DNA of 64,000 nt, taken from Ruminococcus sp. GTDB taxonomy: Bacteria > Bacillota > Clostridia > Oscillospirales > Acutalibacteraceae. Where the stretch lies: positions 83,223 to 147,222 of the forward strand of contig JAFRCW010000040.1 in assembly GCA_017404145.1 (NCBI GenBank), read 5' to 3'. The notes beneath the pieces were generated by a model. The model was not told the origin of the DNA. It saw only the letters and a program-made list of their open reading frames with translations, and did no database searches. The translations under genes and the position numbers were made by a program. Shown piece after piece: positions 9,453 through 18,210 of the stretch. Position 1 is the stretch's first letter, and every line of letters begins with the position of its first letter.

Positions 9453-12400
9453 ATGATAAAAAAATGGTTAGGAAGAATCTTATCAGTCACATTGGTGATA
9501 TGCCTCTTGGCTGCATTTGTTCCGATGACGGTATTCGCGGAGGAACCGGAACTGGATTCCAAAAATTACGCGATCAAGAGATCTACATTTATAGGCTTTT
9601 GGTGGGTAAAGGACGCAAACACGAGACTTCTGTCCTACGCGACCACTCCGTCAAAGCCCGGTACGACCTCTAATTTTCTTCAGACGCTTACATGTTCCAT
9701 TAATACGGACTATAACAACGGATATATCAACCAAACTGACTTTTTCAAGATCCAGAATAAAAAGATGTCATCCAATCTGGCGCTGTCCTTCGATTATACG
9801 ATCCATATCGGTTCGAACGGCGGCTCTATCACCTTTGACGGAACTTCCGTGACAGAATCGGGCACCTATATCCTCGGTTCGACTACAGAGTTTGTGCGCG
9901 TTGACATCACCTCCGGTGCGGAGGAAGGCGCCACGACATGGATCGAGATGTCCAACTTCCAGTATGTCGACCCTAACACCTCCATCTCCGTTACCGTGAA
10001 CGGCTCTGCCGGGGGCAGAGTCAGGACCTCTGACGGCTATGTTGCTGACGGCGAGACGATTGCGCTGTCAACGACGCTGGCGCAGGGCGCCCAGATTCAG
10101 CCGTTCCCCGCTGACGGTTACGAATTCTTCGGCTTTGTAGACGCCAACCATAACAAGATAACGGTCGACGATACATGGATGTATTATCCTACCAAAGACG
10201 TGACTGTTTCCCCGGTTTTCGCGAGACCCGGGATCGATCCCGTGTTCTCTGTCGGCGGCAAGCTCTTTACCGACTTGGGCGATGCCGCTGCGCAGGGCGG
10301 CGTGGTGATTCCGCTGCAGGATTGTACCGTTCCGGCTGGCAGCTATACCATTCCGAGCGGGACGACGCTGCTCGTTCCCAACGACAGCAGCAACACGGTA
10401 TACACCACTCAGCCTCAGATCGTCAACGAGATTGACGCGCCTTCCGCTTACAGAAAGCTCACCTTAGCGTCGGGCGCTGTGTTGAATTTTGAGTCCGGCT
10501 CAGCTTTAAGCGTCGGCGGCAAGCTCTTCTCCGCGAACGCCGGAAAGAGCTGCTCTGTGACGAATACCTACGGTCAGGTGATCGTTTCAAACGGCGCTTT
10601 GATGAATTTTGCATCGGGCACCAACCTCTACGCGTGGGGCTTTGTCACATCCAAAGCCGGTGAAGCTAAAACAGATGACGCCAAGATCCATCTGTATTCC
10701 GGCGCGACGGTCTATGAGGACTTTCAGATCTGCGACTTCCCCGGCGGTACTCATACGCTGAATCTGATGCAGGCGAGCAATGTGTTTTTCCCGCTGTCCC
10801 AGTATTATATCCAGAACGTCGAGTGCCGGATGCAGATCGACGCCGGCGCGAAAGAGGAGATATACGGCGCTCTTTACGCGCTTTCTATGAACAACTTCGC
10901 GTCTATGATTTTTATCGGTCCCGAAGAAGGTTCTCTGTTCAAACTGACCGACGGCTATATTGTAAAGTACTATGACGAGACCGAGGATAAGGTAAAATGC
11001 GATATTTACGGCGACGCTACGATCTCTCCCGTTCAGGTTACCATCGCGGGCAAGTCGATCGATACTACCCTCCGGCAGATGCCGATCAACAATATCGGCG
11101 TCAACGTCAAGAGCGGAACGCTTGCTACCGATCAGGCGATCTTACTTCTTCCCGACTCTTACATTAATATTGACGAAGGGGCGACCTTTGATATCCGCAA
11201 CGACGTCTACCTGGTCGACGCCGCGGACTGGATCGGCGGAAAGCACGTCTACCCGTCCAGCAACCTGCGTCCGCTGGTTTATTCCGCGACGCTTGCCGAT
11301 AACGGTATCAACGGCGGTAAGAGCCCGAGAGAGCAGAAGGGCGGAGAAGGCTCTATGGACAGCGCGGTGCTCGACGTTAACGGCACTGTCAATATTGAGG
11401 CGAACGGTACGCTGGTCACCACCGGCTCCGGCGCTCAGATCATTTCCACCGAAGGAACCGCGACGATCGTAAACAATAGTGAGAAGACGGTCAGCGCGCT
11501 GGTGCTGGCAACTTTCGGCAGCGAAGTAACCTGTTCCGCTGATACGGAGATCAAGGCAAACGTCCTGCGCAACGAGGACGGTACCACCATCCGCGGCGGC
11601 TCCGACGACACCTACACCTATGACGCGGAAACCGGAAAATGGATCACCAAGGGCTTTGTCTATTTTGACGATTTCACCTTATCCCTCGACGGAAACATCT
11701 GTACTGTTCTCAGATATGAGATTCCGGAAGAAACCGATATCGCCGATTATACGATCACGATAAACGACGTTGAAGGTACTTTCATCGAGTCGGGCAGCTC
11801 CTACAAGGTGCTCTATCCCGTGAAGATCGCGGAGATCACCGATACCCTGACCGCAAAGCTCTATTATAACGGCACGCTCAAATCTACGGATGAAGTAATC
11901 CCCGCGGCATACGGCAGAAAGCTCGATCCCAATTTTATCGCTAACCCGACAGCGCTTGTCGACGAAGAAGATTCCTATTATCTTACCGGTACCTTCAGCG
12001 GAGATTCCTGCTGGACGGTCGATACGATCAGACCCGAGTATCTCTTTGAGCTGAACATTGAGAATCCGGATGACAACGAATATATGCTCACCGGTATCCC
12101 TCTTGCCAAAGGCGATGAGATCAAGGCGGCGAAGTATCAGGGCGGTTCACTGACCAACTGGTATCCCGACAATCAGCCAAACTACACGATCACCGAGACA
12201 GGCGTTTATAATATCTATCTCAGACCCGATGGAAACGGTAATCAGGATTGGTACTGGACCTGCATCTATGTCGAGCAGGTGACAGACGAAAATACCATCA
12301 AGAGTCATCTGATCGATCCTCTGGTCCAGACTACGCTGAACCTTGGCAATCAGGCGCAGCTGCAGTGGAACCACAGCACCGATAACCCGGCATATACCTC

Positions 12401-12878
12401 CGACTATATTCTGGAGCATCCGACATTCGGCGCGGTAGATTCCGCCGCGATCCTTGACAAGCTGGGACGTCAGCAGGCTTTGACGGTTGATGAAGACGTT
12501 TTTGCCTCGTACGGTCTGAAGTATGCGGGCAGCACGCTGGTGCTCAACGACAACACCAAGATCAAGCACTACTTCACCATTACAAACCAGACGCTGTATA
12601 ATCAGTATAAGGACAGCTTCACCTTCGACGGTCAGGCTGTCACCGCCAAGACTCACGACGGTAACGAGTTTTATTTCGAAGTCGGCGGTATCGCGGCGGT
12701 AGACCTTGATAACCAGTATGTTCTGGCAAATACCAAAGGTGAAGCGAGCCTTTCCTATGCTGCTCTCGACTACGCTGTAAAAGTGATTAATCGGAACAAA
12801 GAGAATGAAGCGCAGCTCAGGAATCTGATGTACGCTTTATACTGGTACAACGTCTATGCGGACGCGTACTGGGCATAA
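9453..12878 (+). CDS. Large secreted multi-domain surface protein, function unknown
   Basis: 1141 residues. The start is fixed by AGGAGGG at 9440 and a Sec signal peptide (MIKKWLGRILSVTLVICLLA then VFAEE). A beta-rich region follows, including an InlB-like repeat module (SISVTVNGSAGG to ADGYEFFGFVD), then a long stretch of GAVLNF, GALMNF and GTVNIE turns suggesting a right-handed beta-helix. Near residues 860-960 is a module of the form YYLTGTFSGDSCW, GDEIKAAKY, GVYNIYLRPDG, DWYWTCIYV, which resembles starch-binding-like beta-sandwiches common in clostridial exoproteins. The C-terminus (ALDYAVKVINRN, MYALYWYNVYADAYW) looks helical. No catalytic motif, dockerin or anchor was seen. Adhesion or glycan binding is inferred only. 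Confidence 0.85.
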   Translation: MIKKWLGRILSVTLVICLLAAFVPMTVFAEEPELDSKNYAIKRSTFIGFWWVKDANTRLLSYATTPSKPGTTSNFLQTLTCSINTDYNNGYINQTDFFKIQNKKMSSNLALSFDYTIHIGSNGGSITFDGTSVTESGTYILGSTTEFVRVDITSGAEEGATTWIEMSNFQYVDPNTSISVTVNGSAGGRVRTSDGYVADGETIALSTTLAQGAQIQPFPADGYEFFGFVDANHNKITVDDTWMYYPTKDVTVSPVFARPGIDPVFSVGGKLFTDLGDAAAQGGVVIPLQDCTVPAGSYTIPSGTTLLVPNDSSNTVYTTQPQIVNEIDAPSAYRKLTLASGAVLNFESGSALSVGGKLFSANAGKSCSVTNTYGQVIVSNGALMNFASGTNLYAWGFVTSKAGEAKTDDAKIHLYSGATVYEDFQICDFPGGTHTLNLMQASNVFFPLSQYYIQNVECRMQIDAGAKEEIYGALYALSMNNFASMIFIGPEEGSLFKLTDGYIVKYYDETEDKVKCDIYGDATISPVQVTIAGKSIDTTLRQMPINNIGVNVKSGTLATDQAILLLPDSYINIDEGATFDIRNDVYLVDAADWIGGKHVYPSSNLRPLVYSATLADNGINGGKSPREQKGGEGSMDSAVLDVNGTVNIEANGTLVTTGSGAQIISTEGTATIVNNSEKTVSALVLATFGSEVTCSADTEIKANVLRNEDGTTIRGGSDDTYTYDAETGKWITKGFVYFDDFTLSLDGNICTVLRYEIPEETDIADYTITINDVEGTFIESGSSYKVLYPVKIAEITDTLTAKLYYNGTLKSTDEVIPAAYGRKLDPNFIANPTALVDEEDSYYLTGTFSGDSCWTVDTIRPEYLFELNIENPDDNEYMLTGIPLAKGDEIKAAKYQGGSLTNWYPDNQPNYTITETGVYNIYLRPDGNGNQDWYWTCIYVEQVTDENTIKSHLIDPLVQTTLNLGNQAQLQWNHSTDNPAYTSDYILEHPTFGAVDSAAILDKLGRQQALTVDEDVFASYGLKYAGSTLVLNDNTKIKHYFTITNQTLYNQYKDSFTFDGQAVTAKTHDGNEFYFEVGGIAAVDLDNQYVLANTKGEASLSYAALDYAVKVINRNKENEAQLRNLMYALYWYNVYADAYWA

Positions 12879-12892
12879 CAGGAGGAAGATAT

Positions 12893-13069
12893 ATGAAGAA
12901 ACATTATACAGAGCCTGCGTTTGAGCTGACGCGGCTCACGCTTAAAGATGTAATTCTCTATTCTAATATCACTCCTACAGAAGCTTACGAGACGCCCAGA
13001 GCGATCAGAAAAGCGATGGAGGAAGAGCTGGAGAACAACGGAGATCTCGTTGAAGATCCCATCGAATAA
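12893..13069 (+). CDS. Small peptide (58 residues) with an N-terminal Y-x-x-P leader-like motif
   Basis: The ORF starts 14 bases after the large secreted protein gene, behind AGGAGGAAGAT, so it is almost certainly translated. The sequence begins MKKHYTEPAFELTRLTLKDV and ends acidic, with ELENNGDLVEDPIE. It has no signal peptide and no Cys. The Tyr-x-x-Pro-x-phi-Glu pattern followed by a DVIL(Y)S segment recurs in short Clostridia and Bacteroides peptides and resembles the leader of lasso-type precursors. No modification enzyme is encoded nearby, so a RiPP role is only a possibility. Being too short for usual gene callers, it may be missed. Confidence 0.7.
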   Translation: MKKHYTEPAFELTRLTLKDVILYSNITPTEAYETPRAIRKAMEEELENNGDLVEDPIE

Positions 13070-13090
13070 GAAAAACATCCAGATAAGAAG

Positions 13091-13120
13091 CCACCCGCGG
13101 CGCTATACAGCCGCGGGTGG
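13091..13120 (+). terminator. Strong hairpin ending the secreted protein/peptide unit
   Basis: An 11-bp perfect GC-rich stem (CCACCCGCGGC with its complement) around an 8-base loop. The following sequence is AT-rich but lacks an uninterrupted T run, so termination is likely but not canonical. Confidence 0.65.
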
Positions 13121-13367
13121 TATGTTATATTTTGATATTTCGGCACGATTTGAGAAAAAGATGAATGAAATGATAAAAACCGCCGCTCAAAAGATAAACG
13201 ATTGACGACAAAACGCAGTATAACGCATAATCGGTCCTTTTTTCAAACATCCGAAAAAGTTTGCATTTTTATGTGTTTTTGGTATTTGCTACCATTTTTT
13301 TGAGCGTTGCTTTGTTCATAATCACTAAAACTGTTTACAAAAAATTCATCTTTTTATGCGAAAACGG

Positions 13368-13396
13368 TTGACTTTCTTTAGGGGCTATATTATAAT
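13368..13396 (+). promoter_or_regulatory. Promoter of the SipW/TasA-like locus
   Basis: TTGACT (13368-13373) and TATAAT (13391-13396), spacer 17, give a leader of roughly 100 bases before the first peptidase gene. The gene-free stretch 13121-13367 is AT-rich, and I see no other feature in it. Confidence 0.75.
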
Positions 13397-13506
13397 AATA
13401 GAGAATAGAAAATAGGTGGATTGTCCCCAAAAGTGTTTTCTGTTCATTTACTGAAGCGCCCGGATGTATAATTTGGGTATTTTGCCAGAAAGGGATTCAT
13501 CGTATC

Positions 13507-14367
13507 ATGAGTGAAAAAACAAAAGTCAAAGAAAAAAACTCCGCAGGGTACAAGGTGTTTACCGTATTGGGAATTGTGCTGTGCGTGATTTTGGTTCCCA
13601 TTTTGATCATAAATGTTACGATGATTATTCAGGGATATGTCAATCCCGAGAAGGTCCCGTCATTCGGCGGCTATTCTCCGCTGATCGTTCTTTCTCCTTC
13701 TATGGAAGATACGATCATGAAAGGCGATCTGGTAATCGTCAAATCCGCTCAGCCTGATGAAGTGGAAGACGGAGATATCATTTCTTTCTTTGATCCCGAT
13801 TCCACCGGTACCGCTGTTTTGACGCATAGATGCATCGAGGTGGTTAACGAAAACGGTGTTATTTCCTTTAAGACAAAAGGTGATAACAACGATTCTGCCG
13901 ATCCGACGCCGGCTCCCGCCGAGAATCTGGTCGGTAAGTACATCACGCGGATTCCGTTTGCCGGTTCTGTTGCGATGTGGCTGCAGACCACTCCCGGTCT
14001 GATCGTATGCGTTGCGGTTCCGATCGTTCTTTTGGTGGCGTATGATTTGATTATGAAGAAGAGATACGACAAGACCAAGAAGAAGGACACCGACGATCTG
14101 CTCAAAGAGCTGGAAGAGCTCCGCGCGCTGCAGGCGCAGCAGGAACAGGCTCCTCAGGCGGCTGCTGTTCAGCCGCAGGCTGCCGTACCTCAGACAGCTC
14201 CCGCTGCACAGCCGGTTCAGGCTCCGGCAGAATCTCCCGCTCCCGCGGCTCAGCCCGCACAGGCTCCCGTTCCGCAGGCAACTCCGGCTCCCAAACCCGC
14301 GTCGGTTCCCAGAGATCTTTCCGATATCGACGCCTTGATCAATGAGATTGAGAACGAAGACAAATAA
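13507..14367 (+). CDS. SipW-like (ER/archaeal-type) signal peptidase I, first copy
   Basis: A 286-residue membrane protease. A transmembrane helix (about residues 16-42) precedes the catalytic motif VLSPSMEDTIMKGDLVIV with Ser65, and LTHRCIEV supplies His107. The Ser-His arrangement, rather than Ser-Lys, is the SipW/ER type. A second transmembrane segment is near 150-175. The tail is a coiled KELEELRALQAQQEQ segment, then about 70 residues rich in Pro, Ala and Gln, ending DLSDIDALINEIENEDK. SipW enzymes process TasA-type biofilm proteins; four candidate substrates follow downstream. The same C-terminal motif ends the second peptidase at 18134, which implies a shared binding partner. Confidence 0.93.
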   Translation: MSEKTKVKEKNSAGYKVFTVLGIVLCVILVPILIINVTMIIQGYVNPEKVPSFGGYSPLIVLSPSMEDTIMKGDLVIVKSAQPDEVEDGDIISFFDPDSTGTAVLTHRCIEVVNENGVISFKTKGDNNDSADPTPAPAENLVGKYITRIPFAGSVAMWLQTTPGLIVCVAVPIVLLVAYDLIMKKRYDKTKKKDTDDLLKELEELRALQAQQEQAPQAAAVQPQAAVPQTAPAAQPVQAPAESPAPAAQPAQAPVPQATPAPKPASVPRDLSDIDALINEIENEDK

Positions 14368-14410
14368 GTTTTCACTCTGCGCTCTGCACTCTGCACTGTG
14401 CACTAAAAAA

Positions 14411-14545
14411 GATTATTCTTCCCTCGGAAGCCACGCTGAGGGTGAATATAAAATGCCGCGGCATTCTCCGCGAATGGGCAGAGATGCCCGGTAAATATTT
14501 CCCTCGGAATAAAGGGAAGAATCACAACGCCTACTGGTATAGGCA
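14411..14545 (+). promoter_or_regulatory. Structured RNA leader ahead of the TasA-like gene, class unknown
   Basis: Outer arms ATTCTTCCCT (14415-14424) and AGGGAAGAAT (14513-14522) pair perfectly. Between them lie CGCGG-CCGCG, and GGGCA-TGCCC closed by a GAGA tetraloop. CCCTC of the left arm can alternatively pair with GAGGG about 15 bases downstream, giving a mutually exclusive fold. A further GCCT-AGGC hairpin follows just before the ribosome site. I do not recognise a known riboswitch consensus. Upstream, 14373-14403 holds a simple CTCTGCACT-type repeat. Confidence 0.5.
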
Positions 14546-14570
14546 AATTTATGAAAGGAGTTTTTCCACT

Positions 14571-15359
14571 ATGAAGAAAAACAAAATTATGAGAATTGCT
14601 TCCGTTCTTCTGATCGTTACTCTTCTCTCCACCTGCGCCATTTCCGGCACTTTTGCTAAGTATGTGACCACCGGCGAAGCCGAAGGCACTGCTCGTGTAG
14701 CAAAATGGGGCATCGTTGTAACCGTTGACGGCGACCTCGCTGCCAAAGAGTACAAGGCTGACGACACCACCTACAATCCCGTTGGCGGTCCCAACGCTTC
14801 TGCCGGCCTTTCCGTTAAGGCTAACGAAGTTGTTGTAGCTCCCGGCACCGGCTCCAAGCTCGTAAATGGCGAATGGACAAACTGCATTGAGGCTTCCATC
14901 GAAGGTAAGCCTGAGGTTGCTACCCGTTTCGCGCTCTACATGACCGCTGATGACTTCACTGAGATCTGCCTGCCCGCCGGTACCTACACCGACGAGAACG
15001 GTGATGATTTCACTGTTGCTGAGGACTATTATCCTGTTAAGCTGACCCTCACCGTTGAGCGTGACGGCAGACAGGTAGGCCCCTTCACCGGTACTGCTCA
15101 GGACATCCTCGACGCTCTTGATGCAATCGGCGGCAATGATAACCTCACTGCTGACTTTGCTCCCGGCGTAAACTGCAACGCTACCTTTAGACTGACTTGG
15201 GAATGGCCCTTCGAAGGCGCGCGCGACGGCTTCACCGCTGAAGAGATCGACAAGATGGACACCTATCTCGGAAACGCGATCGCTGGTGTTGTTGACGATA
15301 CCGGTGTTACCACCATCGAGTCCTTCGGATGCACCGCTTCCGCGACCCAGATCGACTAA
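14571..15359 (+). CDS. TasA/camelysin-like secreted fibre protein
   Basis: 262 residues. The N-terminus has the SipW-dependent pattern: a basic start, a hydrophobic core (SVLLIVTLLSTCAISG) and then TFAKYVTTGEAEGTARVAKW, where the mature protein begins close to the phenylalanine-alanine-lysine-tyrosine. The body is an acidic beta-rich domain with the motif LTWEWPFEGARDGF and MDTYLGNAIAG shared with the next protein, and it ends ASATQID. TasA-family proteins polymerise into extracellular fibres that scaffold biofilms. Start chosen at ATG 14571 with GAAAGGAG upstream; translation from 14442 would destroy the signal peptide. Probably the most abundant product of the locus, judging by its strong ribosome site and structured leader; that is inference. 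Confidence 0.88.
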   Translation: MKKNKIMRIASVLLIVTLLSTCAISGTFAKYVTTGEAEGTARVAKWGIVVTVDGDLAAKEYKADDTTYNPVGGPNASAGLSVKANEVVVAPGTGSKLVNGEWTNCIEASIEGKPEVATRFALYMTADDFTEICLPAGTYTDENGDDFTVAEDYYPVKLTLTVERDGRQVGPFTGTAQDILDALDAIGGNDNLTADFAPGVNCNATFRLTWEWPFEGARDGFTAEEIDKMDTYLGNAIAGVVDDTGVTTIESFGCTASATQID

Positions 15360-15440
15360 TTTACTGCTATAGTAAATTACATCTGATATTTCAGGATTAG
15401 CTTGTGATAAGCTCAGTGCTGAAATTTAAAACTTAAATCC

Positions 15441-15488
15441 CATTCATTTATCGGCGGCGTGTCGTGGCCGCGCCGCCGACGTGAATGA
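15441..15488 (+). promoter_or_regulatory. Intergenic hairpin after the TasA-like gene
   Basis: TCGGCGGCG pairs with CGCCGCCGA, and an outer CATTCA pairs with TGAATG. No T run follows, so it is more likely an mRNA-stabilising or partial-termination element. A weaker nested inverted repeat (ATTTCAG..AGCTT..AAGCT..CTGAAAT) lies at about 15388-15425. Confidence 0.5.
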
Positions 15489-15575
15489 CTTTTGCGAGGA
15501 CCAAGCTTTTGATTTTCGCAAAAATAATTCACTGGTTAGGAAATTTTGCAGACTTATTGATTTATGGAGGCTCAA

Positions 15576-17318
15576 ATGAAAGATTACGCTTCTCTGAGAA
15601 AGAAAAGAACAACGCGTACGATCGGCATTCTGCTCGTGGTGCTTCTCATCATCGAGGTTTGTTCGCTGACCGTACTGTTCAGCCGTGTCGCAAATTACAC
15701 AACCGGAGGTAATTATTATCAAATTTCTCTGACTGAAGGCGGCGATATGTCTAAGCTTGTGGTATTGGACGCTGCTCAGAGCGGCTTTATTGAGCCCGAC
15801 CGCGTTGCGGATCCCGAGACAGAGTTTTTTGAGGACGGCGACGTTTATAACGACTACGATTTCGGCTATCTCGCTACCGACGAGAACGGCGTAGAGTATA
15901 ACGATAACGAAGTGATCAACTGGACTTCTTCATCGGTTTGGACCACCGATACCGACGTAGAAATTTTCCACCTTTCCTATAACGAAACGGGTGAAGTTAC
16001 CGTCAAGTCAGAGAACGAGGATAAGGTCTTTGCTCCCGGCACCGGCGATATCTATGACTTTTCTTTGATGAACAACGGCGACCAGTCGCTCAAATATCTT
16101 GTCTATCTCGAATCCTGGGCAGGAGACGAGAACGATCCCACCATCCCGCTGACCGCGAATTTCTACGGCGGCAACGTTTCTGCGACTGAAAAAGCGAACT
16201 GGGAACATATTCTGAACCTTACCGGTAAGGGAGACCTCGGCGGTCTCGCTCCCGGCGCCAAGACCGATTATCACATCGGCTGGGAATGGCCCTTTGAATA
16301 CGGCAACGGCGACACGGATCTTTCTTCCGCTGACGCCTATGATACGATGCTCGGCAATTTAGCGGCGTTTGAGAAGGATCTTTTCATCACCGTCCGCATC
16401 AAGACGGTCGCGTGGATCGATCTGGAGCCGACCGAGCCTTCGACAGAAGTTACCGAGCCTCCGACAGAAGTTACCGAACCTCCGACAGAGGTCACAGAGC
16501 CTCCGACAGAGGTCACAGAGCCTCCGACAGAGGTCACCGAGCCTCCGACAGAGGTCACCGAGCCTCCGACAGAGGTTACAGAACCTCCGACAGAGCCGAC
16601 CGAGCCCGCTGTCGATTACTGGTATGTTTATACCTCCACCGAGGGCGAAGGCACCGCGGACGCAACGCCCGACAAGGTTGAGCAGACATCCGACGACACC
16701 TTTACGCTCCACGCGGAGCCCGCTGAAGGATGGAAGTTTGATCACTGGGAGATCGAAGACGGTGATTCCTATGATATCATCAGCGGCTCTCTGACCGATC
16801 CCGATCTGGAGCTTCTGCCTTATTCCGATATCCACGCGAAGGCGGTCTTCGTTCCCGATTCGACTGACGCGGAGGATTACTGGTACATCTACGCCGATGT
16901 GAAAGACGGCGAAGGTACCGCGACAAGAGATCCCGAGAGAGTTCCTCAGGACAGTGACGATACAGCTACATTAGTTGCGACCCCCGCCGACGGATATGAG
17001 TTTGTCGGCTGGGAGTTTGACGACGGGGATGTATATGATATTTTAGACGGCGGCAAGCTGACCGACGCTACTTTGAAGATCAAGCCCGGTTCCGATATCC
17101 ACGCTCATGCGATCTTTAAGCCGAAGGCGACACAGCCCGCGACGGCAGCGCCTGCCTCTGAGCCCGCTACATCTGCTCCCGCTACTACACCCTCTACTAC
17201 CCCTAAGACGGGTGATACGACCCATATGCTTTTATGGCTCATTATCTCCGGTCTCGCGTTTATCGGATTGGTAGCGCTGGTAGTTGTTTACATTCGTTTG
17301 AGAAAAAAAGAAAGCTGA
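15576..17318 (+). CDS. TasA-like surface protein with TEPP-repeat stalk, two InlB-like repeats and sortase-like tail
   Basis: 580 residues, start set by GGAGG five bases before ATG 15576. Order: a SipW-type signal region (TIGILLVVLLIIEVCSLTVLF then SRVANYTTGG); a TasA-like domain to about residue 280 with IGWEWPFEYGN and YDTMLGNLAAF; a stalk of about eight tandem (T-E-P-P-T-E-V) units; two divergent beta repeats, each starting DYWYxY and containing GEGTAxxxP and GYEFVGWEF or GWKFDHWEI; a low-complexity Thr/Ala/Pro segment; and a tail TPKTGDTTHMLLW, hydrophobic helix, RLRKKES. The tail matches a cell-wall sorting signal in which TPKTG replaces LPxTG. It probably anchors fibres to the wall, like B. 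subtilis TapA, but this is inferred. Confidence 0.85.
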   Translation: MKDYASLRKKRTTRTIGILLVVLLIIEVCSLTVLFSRVANYTTGGNYYQISLTEGGDMSKLVVLDAAQSGFIEPDRVADPETEFFEDGDVYNDYDFGYLATDENGVEYNDNEVINWTSSSVWTTDTDVEIFHLSYNETGEVTVKSENEDKVFAPGTGDIYDFSLMNNGDQSLKYLVYLESWAGDENDPTIPLTANFYGGNVSATEKANWEHILNLTGKGDLGGLAPGAKTDYHIGWEWPFEYGNGDTDLSSADAYDTMLGNLAAFEKDLFITVRIKTVAWIDLEPTEPSTEVTEPPTEVTEPPTEVTEPPTEVTEPPTEVTEPPTEVTEPPTEVTEPPTEPTEPAVDYWYVYTSTEGEGTADATPDKVEQTSDDTFTLHAEPAEGWKFDHWEIEDGDSYDIISGSLTDPDLELLPYSDIHAKAVFVPDSTDAEDYWYIYADVKDGEGTATRDPERVPQDSDDTATLVATPADGYEFVGWEFDDGDVYDILDGGKLTDATLKIKPGSDIHAHAIFKPKATQPATAAPASEPATSAPATTPSTTPKTGDTTHMLLWLIISGLAFIGLVALVVVYIRLRKKES

Positions 17319-17324
17319 TTTGCC

Positions 17325-18134
17325 ATGAAGCAGAAGACTGAAAAGAAAAAGTTCAGAGTCGGCGCCGCGATCTTCAGAATCATTCTGATTCTTGTTGCGG
17401 GTCTGACAGTCGGCTTGGCGGTCTTCTCCTTCAACGCCAACCGCATCGGCGGCAACCAGCTGCCTATGCCGTTCGGCTACGGCGCTTCGGTTGTTCTCTC
17501 CGGCTCAATGGAGCCTGCCCTTCAGGTGAATGACCTCGTGATTGTCAAAGCGCAGGAGGATTATTCCGAGGGTGATGTGGTAGTATATCAAAACGGCAAT
17601 ACGCTGATTATTCATAGAGTTGTCAAGAAGGACGGCGAGGAATTTGTCACCCGCGGCGACGCGAACAACGCCGACGACGATCCGATCAGGCTCTCCGATA
17701 TCAAGGGAATCATGATTTTCAGAGTTCCTTTTATTGGCTTGATCTTCAAGTGGCTCAAGACCCTCCCCGGTACCCTGATCGTACTGGGACTCGCGATATT
17801 TCTTTTATATCGCTCCCGCCGCAAGGAGAAGGAGAAGGATTCCGAGCAGCTCGACGAGATCGTCGAGGAGATCCGCCGCCTGCAGGCTTTGCAGCAGAGT
17901 ACGGCGCAACCCCAACCTATCGAACAGCCCGCTGTAGGGAACGATGCTCCCATCGTGCCGCAAAAGGAAGCAACGGACACTGTAGGGAATGATGCCCCCA
18001 TCGTCCCGCAGAATGAAACAACGGCTGAAAACGCGGAAAACGATGTCCCCATCGTGCCTCAAAACGAGACACCATCAACCCCTGACGACTTCTCCGATAT
18101 CGACGCCCTGATCAGCGAAATAGAAAACGATTAA
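17325..18134 (+). CDS. SipW-like signal peptidase I, second copy, with tandem repeat tail
   Basis: 269 residues, beginning seven bases after the anchor protein. A transmembrane segment (about 14-36) precedes VVLSGSMEPALQVNDLVIV with Ser61; His97 lies in LIIHRVV; a second membrane helix is at about 145-162. The cytoplasmic tail contains three 16-residue repeats of the form VGNDAPIVPQxEATDT and ends DFSDIDALISEIEND, nearly the same as the end of the first peptidase at 14367. Two SipW-type enzymes in one locus suggests different substrates or a heteromeric complex. The repeat DNA belongs to the GTAGGG palindrome family seen between genes elsewhere in the window. Confidence 0.92.
   Translation: MKQKTEKKKFRVGAAIFRIILILVAGLTVGLAVFSFNANRIGGNQLPMPFGYGASVVLSGSMEPALQVNDLVIVKAQEDYSEGDVVVYQNGNTLIIHRVVKKDGEEFVTRGDANNADDDPIRLSDIKGIMIFRVPFIGLIFKWLKTLPGTLIVLGLAIFLLYRSRRKEKEKDSEQLDEIVEEIRRLQALQQSTAQPQPIEQPAVGNDAPIVPQKEATDTVGNDAPIVPQNETTAENAENDVPIVPQNETPSTPDDFSDIDALISEIEND
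17934..18058 (+). repeat. Three in-frame GTAGGG-family palindromes inside the second peptidase gene
   Basis: Copies at 17934-17960 and 17982-18008, and a degenerate copy at about 18032-18058. Each has the form GTAGGGAACGATG, short loop, CATCGTGCCG, and they recur every 48-50 bases. Related GTAGGG...CCCG elements are intergenic at 21.2-21.7, 22.6, 60.4 and 63.6 kb. Confidence 0.75.
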
Positions 18135-18210
18135 TACACTCTGTGTTGAAATAAGGAAATATCTAATTTCGCGGAATATTCCGCGGCAACCATTTGAAAG
18201 GAGCTGGAAC

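Noticed and set aside
16436..16612. Tandem repeats considered as a CRISPR-like array
   Set aside because: Units are contiguous 21-base codon repeats encoding TEPPTEV with no spacers, and no cas genes are in the window.
16337..16835. Long open frames on both strands over the TEPP repeat region
   Set aside because: Tandem low-complexity repeats keep all frames open; only the frame of the 15576 gene has a signal peptide, ribosome site and anchor.
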